Shown: in pieces, positions 1-5,461 of the stretch | How positions within the stretch are numbered: the stretch's first letter is position 1 | Layout of the letters: each line of letters begins with the position of its first letter | From: RXOA01 sp964547105 | GTDB lineage: Bacteria > Bipolaricaulota > Bipolaricaulia > UBA7950 > UBA9294 | Reading direction: 5' to 3' | Length of the DNA stretch: 30,549 nt | NCBI GenBank assembly: GCA_964547105.1 | Contig: CAZJLO010000022.1 | Span: forward strand, 1-30,549 | The notes under the pieces: model-generated | Databases searched by the model: none | What the model saw: the letters and a program-made list of their open reading frames with translations, nothing else | What the model was told of the DNA's origin: nothing | Program-made: the position numbers and the translations under genes

Positions 1-2
1 GT

Positions 3-40
3 GGGGGTGTGTCTACGGGAAAGCCCTGCACAAGGGCATT
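3..40. repeat. Dispersed hairpin repeat, family F copy 1
   Basis: A G-run, then GTCTACGGGAAAGCCCT, a short loop and AAGGGCATT. It is nearly identical to 15075-15112, 15 kb away, with differences only at a few positions. The inner GCCCT/AGGGC arms can pair. The complementary strand reads hairpin, CCCGTAGAC, C-run. It is another short palindromic intergenic family; I see no transposase with matching ends in this window. Confidence 0.7.
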
Positions 41-110
41 ACATGCATCTCAGTGTGTTGAAACGTAATGAGTGAGAGGAAGCGAGTGGCATGTGGCCGG
101 CGGGACCCCA

Positions 111-147
111 GTTCGTAGAGTTCATGGAGTTCATAGGGTTCGTTGAG
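111..147. repeat. 9-bp-period array, family A copy 1
   Basis: Four successive 9-bp units (GTTCGTAGA, GTTCATGGA, GTTCATAGG, GTTCGTTGA). The same degenerate unit recurs in short runs between genes throughout the window. Because the period is a multiple of three, the complementary strand stays open and reads as Tyr/His-Glu-Leu repeats, which creates false ORFs. A family B stretch of GTCCGTAGTCC/GTCCACGG type follows at about 165-220, then a family C element. Confidence 0.75.
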
Positions 148-226
148 AATCTGAAAGGCGGAGTCCGTAGTCCATAATCGCAAACCGGAAACCGCCCGGA
201 GTCCACGGTTCATAGTCCAAAGCTCC

Positions 227-304
227 GGGGTCAGACCTTCATTCTTAGGATGCTCTCGAGCAAGGACGGATATGCGCGCACCCAAAGAATGAACGTCAGA
301 CCCC
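227..304. repeat. Family C inverted-repeat element, copy 1
   Basis: The left arm GGGGTCAGACCTTCATTCTT and the right arm AAGAATGAACGTCAGACCCC are imperfect inverted repeats around a ~35-bp centre. The copy at 3853-3930 is almost identical throughout, including the centre. The outer bases match the terminal repeats of the RAYT element at 5458-6368, so this is probably a non-autonomous REP/MITE-like derivative. Confidence 0.8.
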
Positions 305-367
305 AGTCGCTTCGATGAGCCAAACCCCAAACCGGAAGCGGTCTCTAGTTCTCAGTCCAAGAGCAGT

Positions 368-434
368 GGGGTCAGACCTTCATTCTTAGGATCCTCCAGA
401 CAGATGAGCACCCCAAGAATGAACGTCAGACCCC
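368..434. repeat. Family C inverted-repeat element, copy 2
   Basis: Arms GGGGTCAGACCTTCATTCTT and AAGAATGAACGTCAGACCCC around a different, shorter centre. It sits in tandem with copy 1, separated by a family B-like stretch. A further left-arm-only fragment, with the RAYT-like variant GGGGTCAGGTCTT, begins at 454. Confidence 0.8.
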
Positions 435-563
435 AGTCGCTGGGAGAATCTCCGGGGTCAGGTCTTCGATGTTGGTATTCTTGGGGTGGGGCGCGGCTTG
501 GGTGAAGCTTGTGGCGAGTCGCCTGTGGCTCGTGGAAAGGGCAACGGGCGGTACGTGAATCTT

Positions 564-590
564 CGTCGCCCGCAAGGTAGCGACACTACG
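564..590. repeat. REP-like hairpin with GTAG foot, family D copy 1, followed by tag E
   Basis: CGTCGC and GCGAC arms surround a short centre and are followed by ACTACG; the complementary strand therefore reads GTAG and then the hairpin, as in classical REP sequences. About 70 bases downstream (663-674) is the tag CAGAAGTGAG (family E), which also follows D copies near 4036 and 7191. A degenerate C left arm (GGGGTCAAAGC) begins near 606. Confidence 0.6.
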
Positions 591-692
591 AAACCCATGC
601 TTTCGGGGTCAAAGCTTTAGGTTTGGTGTCTTGGCAGCAGGGGGCTGCGGGAGCAACAGGCCTCAGAAGTGAGAGTGAGGTTCGGGGGCTCC

Positions 693-962
693 GGGGTCAG
701 ACTTTGATTCGGCCGCGGCGTGCGCGTTGGCCCGTAGCATGTAGCTAGTAGCCTGTGGGGACACAAATAGCACAGTCTGCGGGGTCAGACCTTGATTCTT
801 GCAGCGCGAGGGTCCGAGAGGGGCTGCAAGAATCAACGTCAGACCCCACGAGCTCTTCCCACAGGCTACGAGCCACCGGCCACAGGCTGGTTCTCCCACG
901 TGCTACAGGCCACAAAGTATGCGCTGGCGAATCGATGAGCCCAAGAATCAACGTCAGATCCC
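693..962. repeat. Nested family C element (outer arms around copy 3)
   Basis: Outer arms GGGGTCAGACTTTGATTC (693) and GAATCAACGTCAGATCCC (ending 962) enclose a complete inner C element at 781-847 (arms GGGGTCAGACCTTGATTCTT and AAGAATCAACGTCAGACCCC). The filler is made of CACAGGCTACAGGCCAC-type short repeats. This looks like a C element inserted into an older one. Bases 704-871 are repeated almost intact at 1547-1720, on the far side of the toxin-antitoxin pair. Confidence 0.65.
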
Positions 963-992
963 GAAATGGCCAAGTCTCGTGACTGCGGGTTT

Positions 993-1250
993 CTACCGGT
1001 ATACGTCGCTCCGGTGTGCGACCTTGATGACAACGACAAGAAGGACGTCATCGCGGATCTCGTAGACGATGCGGTAGGCACCTTGGCGGATGCGATAGAA
1101 CGCAGACGACGTGAGCTTCTCCGCGCCGGGAGGACGAGGATCATCGGCCAGATCGCGGATGCGCTTGAGGATGCGGCGGACGTCGTTTTTGGGAATGGAA
1201 CGCAGGTCCTTGGCGACGGACCGTTTGAACTCGATCTTATAGCTTGCCAT
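993..1250 (-). CDS. RelE/ParE-family toxin
   Basis: An 85-residue protein of the RelE/ParE fold, presumed to be a ribosome-associated mRNA endonuclease (RelE) or a gyrase poison (ParE). I see the family pattern: an N-terminal YKIEFKRSVAKDL strand/helix, a middle helical hairpin, then FYRIRQGAYRIVYEI and a C-terminal VIKVAHRSDVYR strand with the basic residues typical of RelE. I start at the internal ATG at 1250 (MASYKIEF) because the open frame upstream to 1322 overlaps the antitoxin and does not look like this family. The start overlaps the last 14 bases of the antitoxin gene, which implies translational coupling. The antitoxin-first order is typical. The exact target (mRNA or gyrase) cannot be decided from sequence alone. 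Confidence 0.85.
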   Translation of the reverse strand: MASYKIEFKRSVAKDLRSIPKNDVRRILKRIRDLADDPRPPGAEKLTSSAFYRIRQGAYRIVYEIRDDVLLVVVIKVAHRSDVYR

Positions 1251-1461
1251 GCGCCTTGAGGTCTTCGAGAAGCGCTTCGTACGAAATCGCCGGTTCTGCG
1301 GCCCGCTCCTGAAGTGCGGCAAGATCCTCTTGATCCTCCCTCAGAGCCTGCCTGACCGCCTCGTTGACCAGGTCGGAGATCGACCGGTCTGTGCTTGCCG
1401 CTTTGAGCCGGAGGGCCCGGTGAATCTCCGGATCGAAATACACCGTGGATCGCTTGGTCAT
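1237..1461 (-). CDS. Ribbon-helix-helix (CopG-like) antitoxin
   Basis: A 74-residue protein beginning MTKRSTVYFDPEIHRALR, a ribbon-helix-helix DNA-binding strand and helix, followed by a second helix (SISDLVNEAVRQAL) and an acidic C-terminal tail (residues ~45-74) suited to wrapping a RelE toxin. The ATG at 1461 has GAGGTGAG just upstream; an in-frame GTG at 1470 overlaps that Shine-Dalgarno and is less likely. It is expected to neutralise the downstream toxin and to repress the pair by binding the 14-bp palindrome over the -35 box (1499-1512). The whole module lies between two copies of a ~170-bp repeat, which would suit gain or loss by recombination. Confidence 0.85.
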   Translation of the reverse strand: MTKRSTVYFDPEIHRALRLKAASTDRSISDLVNEAVRQALREDQEDLAALQERAAEPAISYEALLEDLKAHGKL

Positions 1462-1481
1462 CGAACTCACCTCATCAAGGC

Positions 1482-1512
1482 ATCGTAGCGCTAAGATGTC
1501 TTGACGTCAAGA
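1482..1512 (-). promoter_or_regulatory. Toxin-antitoxin promoter with palindromic operator
   Basis: On the minus strand, TTGACG (1510-1505), a 17-base spacer and TACGAT (1487-1482) form a sigma70-type promoter about 20 bases before the antitoxin ATG. The perfect 14-bp palindrome TCTTGACGTCAAGA (1499-1512) covers the -35 box, where an autoregulating ribbon-helix-helix antitoxin would be expected to bind. Confidence 0.65.
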
Positions 1513-1546
1513 GAGTGCCAGGTCCGGGGGATGGGAGGATCAGAGC

Positions 1547-1720
1547 TTGATTCGGTCGCGGCGTGCGCGTTGGCCCGTAGCATGTAGCACGTAGCCTGTG
1601 GAGGGGCCGCACAGCACGGTCTGCGGGGTCAGACCTCGATTCTTGCAGCGCGAGGTCCGAGAGGGCTGCAAGAATCAACGTCAGACCCCACGAGCTGTTC
1701 CCACAGGCTGGTTCTCCCAT
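1547..1720. repeat. Second copy of the repeat flanking the TA module, with family C copy 4
   Basis: Matches 704-871 over nearly its whole length (TTGATTCGG..., CGTAGCATGTAGC, then a full C element at 1625-1689, then CACAGGCTGG). It is in direct orientation and the two copies bracket the toxin-antitoxin genes. The outer right arm present in the first copy (939-962) is missing here, so the second copy is truncated. Confidence 0.75.
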
Positions 1721-1741
1721 GGGCTGTAGGAAGTGGGTGGA

Positions 1742-3487
1742 TTACTCCCGGGGGCCGAGCGGTTCCCAGAATACGCTTTCGATATACCCGGGGACGGCCA
1801 GATGTTGGGTCGCGCCATCGGAGCTGACAACAAGGATGCCCGACCAGAAGTCCTCGTCGTTGATCTCGTCTCCGTTAAAGCCGAAGCCGACGATGACATA
1901 CGCAATGAACCTTCCACCAGGCGACCAGGCGGGGGTACTGCAATGCCGGATGGCTAGCCCAAGCTGGTCATCAAGATTGACACACGCGGAGGAGTCGTCA
2001 GCATCAAGGTCGATCACACGCAGCGTATGCGTCCGTTCACGCGTCCAGTCAAGGTATGCGACCTGGTTTCCGTCCGGCGATAGCGCAAGCTGATGCGCGT
2101 TCAACGGCAGCGGGAGGATCGTCATCCGAACGTCGACCACAAGGCCATCGCGGAGGGAGACGAACCACTGCTTCTGGTCTCCGCTTCCGTCTCCCCGCGT
2201 GCGGAACACCACGTGGATCCCGTCCGATCGCCACTCGAGCCGGCACGTGTCGACCGACATGTACCAATCGGTGACCTCGTTCAGATCCACCCAGCGCTCA
2301 ACGGAACCATCGTGCCTGTTGGCGACGCACAGCCAGGCCTCCTCCTCCCAGGCATCACTTGCCAGAAACGCGAGCGAATCGCCGTCCGGCGACCAGGTAT
2401 TTGGATAGGTCGTCATCGGTCCGTCTTTGTCGCTGTCGATGATCCATGTCAAGTCGGTTCCGTCGCATGTCACAACACCGAGGCCGCCCATCATGTGCTG
2501 GAACACATTCAAGCTTGACGGCGGACCCGAGCTGAACAAGATGGATCCGCCATCGGGCGACCACAGAGGCTTCTCCTGTCTGGTTTCGGGAAGCTGGTCG
2601 GTCAGGTTGGTTTGAGAGCCGGTGTCCAAGTCGGCGACGAACAGATCCGTTGGATGAAGGAACGGATTGCAGTCGGCTGCCTCGCAGGCTGCATACACGA
2701 TCCGCGTTCCATCAGGCGCCCAATCAAAGGACCATTTGGGAAGGTCCGGTGTATGAGTCACCCGCTGGACATCCGAGCCATCCCAGTTGGCCACGAAGAT
2801 GTCGGGGGACGGTCCGGATGAAGTTGCGGCGATCACAAAGGCCATCCGCGACGTGGAGAGGTAGACGTAGGCGCCCTCTGTCGCGAGATCGGTCAGGAAC
2901 GCCTCTTCCTCAAGGTCTGCATCGACGCCGAGGATGGCAAGCGTCGCGCTGCTCCCGGTCAGTTCCTGGCCGGCATCGCGGGCTGCGTCCATGGCAGATT
3001 CAATGTCCGGGCTGCCGTGACGAGTGTCCGTTGTGGGTCGACCGTCCGTCAGAACGATCAGCACCTGCTTGCCAGGCACTGAAGGGATCAATGCGTCTAC
3101 GTCCGAACCGAAGAGGGCGCTCGCGTGTCGAATGGCCCCGCTCAACCAAGTCAAGCCTGCGGATGGCTCGGCGAGGGCAAGCGCTTCATGCACATCGTCA
3201 AGCCTGTCCCCATTCAACACCATCATGGAGGCTTCATCCGCTGGCCACAGAACTTGGATATCGTCATCGAAGGTGAAGATCTGCAGCAGCACGCCAGGAT
3301 TGAGCGCAACAAGCCTCGTGACGATGTCCTCGACGATCTCCGTCTCGCGGCGCAGTCGAGCCGGCGTGATGCTCCGCGAGGTGTCGATTCCGATCAAAAC
3401 CTGACGTGCGGTACTCACATCCGCTGCCGTTTCCCATTCCGGTGACATCCACGCGATACCATCAATCGGTGCCCCGGGGATCCGCAA
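1742..3487 (-). CDS. VWA domain plus TolB-like beta-propeller protein, N-terminus interrupted by TAG
   Basis: Two parts are visible in the 581 residues from the TTG at 3487. Residues ~28-225 are a von Willebrand A domain with a complete metal site: DTSRS (D35, S37, S39), T113 in the LTWLSGAI segment and D148 in LTDGRPT. Residues ~230-575 are WD40/TolB-like blades with DLFVADLD, WSPDG and SPDGNQVAYL motifs. Such proteins usually act outside the cytoplasm, yet no signal precedes the VWA domain here. The same frame continues upstream past a TAG (3491-3493) into a 26-codon stretch with a good Shine-Dalgarno and a hydrophobic segment, as if a membrane anchor had been separated by a nonsense change. 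Translation from TTG 3487 or ATG 3448 would give an unanchored protein. Adhesion, sensing or scaffold roles are possible; the ligand is unknown. Another propeller lipoprotein lies at 27392-28549. Confidence 0.8.
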   Translation of the reverse strand: MRIPGAPIDGIAWMSPEWETAADVSTARQVLIGIDTSRSITPARLRRETEIVEDIVTRLVALNPGVLLQIFTFDDDIQVLWPADEASMMVLNGDRLDDVHEALALAEPSAGLTWLSGAIRHASALFGSDVDALIPSVPGKQVLIVLTDGRPTTDTRHGSPDIESAMDAARDAGQELTGSSATLAILGVDADLEEEAFLTDLATEGAYVYLSTSRMAFVIAATSSGPSPDIFVANWDGSDVQRVTHTPDLPKWSFDWAPDGTRIVYAACEAADCNPFLHPTDLFVADLDTGSQTNLTDQLPETRQEKPLWSPDGGSILFSSGPPSSLNVFQHMMGGLGVVTCDGTDLTWIIDSDKDGPMTTYPNTWSPDGDSLAFLASDAWEEEAWLCVANRHDGSVERWVDLNEVTDWYMSVDTCRLEWRSDGIHVVFRTRGDGSGDQKQWFVSLRDGLVVDVRMTILPLPLNAHQLALSPDGNQVAYLDWTRERTHTLRVIDLDADDSSACVNLDDQLGLAIRHCSTPAWSPGGRFIAYVIVGFGFNGDEINDEDFWSGILVVSSDGATQHLAVPGYIESVFWEPLGPRE

Positions 3488-3490
3488 ACT

Positions 3491-3571
3491 CTACAGAAGC
3501 ACGAGGATCACGCCAATCAGCAACATCCTTTGGTGCTTCGTCTCAACCTGAGAAAACTGTAGGTTTGACAT
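3491..3571 (-). CDS. 26-residue membrane-anchor peptide, in frame with the VWA gene
   Basis: An ATG at 3571 is preceded by AAAGGAA at good spacing and reads MSNLQFSQVETKHQR followed by the hydrophobic MLLIGVILVLL, then TAG. Past the TAG the same frame runs directly into the VWA-propeller protein with no other interruption. The simplest reading is the true N-terminus (signal anchor) of that protein, cut by a point mutation such as CAG to TAG or by a base-call error. A genuine separate micropeptide is possible but less likely. Confidence 0.55.
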   Translation of the reverse strand: MSNLQFSQVETKHQRMLLIGVILVLL

Positions 3572-3630
3572 GGTTCATTCCTTTCGAAAAAACAGTCTAC
3601 AGGATCAACAGTGCGCAAGTCTTGTAATCA

Positions 3631-3659
3631 CATATAGGGTGAGCGCGATTCATCTGCAA
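3631..3659 (-). promoter_or_regulatory. Possible promoter for the anchor/VWA gene
   Basis: TTGCAG (3659-3654), 17-base spacer, TATATG (3636-3631), about 60 bases before the ATG at 3571. Only moderate matches to the sigma70 consensus. The bases just downstream (minus strand GATTACAAGACTTG) resemble the RAYT terminal repeat, probably by chance. Confidence 0.3.
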
Positions 3660-3746
3660 CGTTTCCTGTGGCGTGTGCTTGTCGGGGCGAGCAGAAGCCG
3701 CGAGCACATATCTGCTATGCGTCGCTTGTGGGAGGGTGGGAAACGG

Positions 3747-3785
3747 GTTCGTTGAGTTCATGGAGCTCATAGGGTTCATAGAGAG
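3747..3785. repeat. 9-bp-period array, family A copy 2
   Basis: GTTCGTTGA, GTTCATGGA, GCTCATAGG, GTTCATAGA. A family B stretch (about 3795-3835, GTCCATGATCCGTAGTCC type), a C element (3853-3930), a D hairpin (3981-4008) and the E tag (4036-4052) follow in that order. This is the clearest full A-B-C-D-E series in the window. Confidence 0.75.
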
Positions 3786-3852
3786 GCAGAAGCACGAAGC
3801 CCGCGGTCCATGATCCGTAGTCCGCAAACCGCAAAACCGGAAGGAGGGCTCC

Positions 3853-3930
3853 GGGGTCAGACCTTCATTCTTAGGATGCTCTCGAGCAAGGACGGATATG
3901 CGCGCACCCAGAGAATGAACGTCAGCCCCC
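3853..3930. repeat. Family C inverted-repeat element, copy 5
   Basis: The left arm GGGGTCAGACCTTCATTCTT and the right arm GAATGAACGTCAGCCCCC surround a centre almost identical to that of copy 1 (227-304), so the two copies derive from one recent source element. Confidence 0.8.
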
Positions 3931-3980
3931 AATCGTTACGATGAGTTCCGGGGACACAATATCGAACTCGGCTGGGTGAA

Positions 3981-4052
3981 CGTCGCCCACAAAGGAGCGA
4001 CGCTACGGAAGCTGTGGCGTCGCGGGAGTATCGGGCCTCAGAAGTGAGGGTT
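3981..4052. repeat. Family D REP-like hairpin (copy 2) and tag E
   Basis: CGTCGCCC, a short centre and GCGACGCTACG form a hairpin with CTAC at its foot (GTAG on the other strand). About 30 bases later comes CCTCAGAAGTGAGGGTT, the E tag, also seen at 663, 7191 and 7941. Nothing coding is apparent between here and the promoter at 4146. Confidence 0.6.
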
Positions 4053-4145
4053 GCTGCGGTCTAATCACTCCGCCCCAATCACCAGGACACGTCAGGGACT
4101 TTGTTGCCGAAGAAATGCAAAGAAACCTCCACAGAGGGTCATCGT

Positions 4146-4174
4146 TTGACAGATATGATCAGCGCGAAGACAAT
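4146..4174 (+). promoter_or_regulatory. Promoter of the double MGS-domain gene
   Basis: Consensus TTGACA (4146-4151), 17-base spacer, GACAAT (4169-4174). Transcription would start near 4181, which excludes the upstream in-frame TTG and ATG codons and supports translation from the ATG at 4245. Confidence 0.6.
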
Positions 4175-4244
4175 CGCCCAGCGGTGGCGGTTGGCACGAA
4201 CGAGGAGAGACACGACACGAGTGCATGGAACCGATGGAGGTCGA

Positions 4245-5444
4245 ATGAGCAAGGATGTCGTATTGCAGACGGGTAAGACGCTTGTTGGAGTGCTGGCGAG
4301 CCACGACAGTCCTGCCAAGCACCTGGAGCTTGCATCAACGCTGAATCAGCTCCTCTCGGAGAGGCGCGAGTACATGGAGAAGCTGCACTTCGTGTTCACG
4401 GGAGGGACGTTCAGACGGGTTGTCGTGGGCGAAGGGTGTCCAAATGAGGCCAGCCCCGAGCAGGGGCTCGACAAAAACGACGAGAGGTTCTCCGATCTAC
4501 GACGGTTCCTGAAGACGCACTCGACAGCGTTGCCGGATCGAGTGCATGGTGGTCTTGTACTGCTCGCCAATCTGGTGATCCATCATCAGTGTGAACTCCT
4601 GTGGTTGTTCCTCTCCCCCGATACACCGCACTGGGTGAACAGCCAGAACCTTGCGCTGCTTCGCCTTTCGGATCTTTGCTTCGCCAAGAAGTACATGAAC
4701 AGCGCGTCGGTGGTCCGCTGGGCTGCGGAGGAAGCGGAACGAGATGTGGACCGCAATCCGCAGACGGTCAATCCGCTGGTCGTTCATCTTGGGACGGGAG
4801 AGATCGAGGGGTGGCGTCCGGGCATTCCGTGTCCGACGAGAAACCGCAATCGCGACGAACGTGAGTCAGAAACCCGTTGCGCCGAGCACTGTGCTGAGTT
4901 GAAGCAGGTGGATCGGGCGTGTCGCCCATGGCCACGATCTGTCCTGGATGAGGAGCGCGGATATTGGCAGATCCCGATCCCGGAGCACGGGGATCGACAA
5001 TGGGATTGCTACTCTTCGTTATCCATCGCGTTGATCTCTCATGACGCCGTTAAACCGCGGATGGTCGATTTTGCCACACAGTACGAACGTGAGTTGATGC
5101 GATTCCGCCGGATTATCACGACCGGGACGACGGGTACCGAGATCAACAAGCGATGCCACGACTTGCGAGATGCCGACAAGGTGTTCCGCTGTCAGTCGGG
5201 ACCGTATGGAGGAGACCTGGAGATCGCGGCGGAGATCCTGTTCGACCGCTGCCAGGTGGTGGTGTTCTTTGTCGATCCGCTTCATCCTCATCCTCACTCG
5301 GACGACATTCGGGTTGTGTTCTCGATGTGCATGGGCGAGCCACCCAGCAACAAGATCCTGCTTCTGTCGAATGAACTTCAGGCACGCGAGTGGTTTGACA
5401 CAGTACGGTTCAAGTCGTGTGAGGAACGAACAAGAGAATCGTGA
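4245..5444 (+). CDS. Tandem methylglyoxal-synthase-like domain protein
   Basis: A 399-residue protein with two MGS-like domains. The C-terminal one (~258-390) keeps every catalytic feature of E. coli MgsA: SHD and K (H266, D267, K270), the phosphate loop TTGTTG, SGPYGGD with D324 (equivalent to Asp71), FFVDP with D344, and H351/D354. It could therefore make methylglyoxal from dihydroxyacetone phosphate. The N-terminal copy (~10-165) keeps ASHD, the FTGGTF loop and LSPDTPHW but lacks GPxGGD, so it is probably regulatory or structural. A Cys/charged linker (~190-255) joins them. MgsA is normally a single domain of ~150 residues that forms a hexamer, so the duplication is unusual. GGAGG precedes the ATG at 4245, though spacing is short, and the promoter at 4146-4174 fits this start. 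It stands alone upstream of the transposase element, with no glycolytic neighbour. Confidence 0.8.
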   Translation: MSKDVVLQTGKTLVGVLASHDSPAKHLELASTLNQLLSERREYMEKLHFVFTGGTFRRVVVGEGCPNEASPEQGLDKNDERFSDLRRFLKTHSTALPDRVHGGLVLLANLVIHHQCELLWLFLSPDTPHWVNSQNLALLRLSDLCFAKKYMNSASVVRWAAEEAERDVDRNPQTVNPLVVHLGTGEIEGWRPGIPCPTRNRNRDERESETRCAEHCAELKQVDRACRPWPRSVLDEERGYWQIPIPEHGDRQWDCYSSLSIALISHDAVKPRMVDFATQYERELMRFRRIITTGTTGTEINKRCHDLRDADKVFRCQSGPYGGDLEIAAEILFDRCQVVVFFVDPLHPHPHSDDIRVVFSMCMGEPPSNKILLLSNELQAREWFDTVRFKSCEERTRES

Positions 5445-5461
5445 GGCTCGAAATGCCGGGG

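Noticed and set aside
13..330. 105-codon minus-strand frame reading Tyr-Glu-Leu repeats
   Set aside because: The reading comes from the 9-bp-period array and C element; similar frames appear at every such array, with no start signals.
3491..3493. Reassignment of TAG to an amino acid in this organism
   Set aside because: TAG is used as a normal stop by several intact genes here (for example those ending at 6844, 9291 and 17405).
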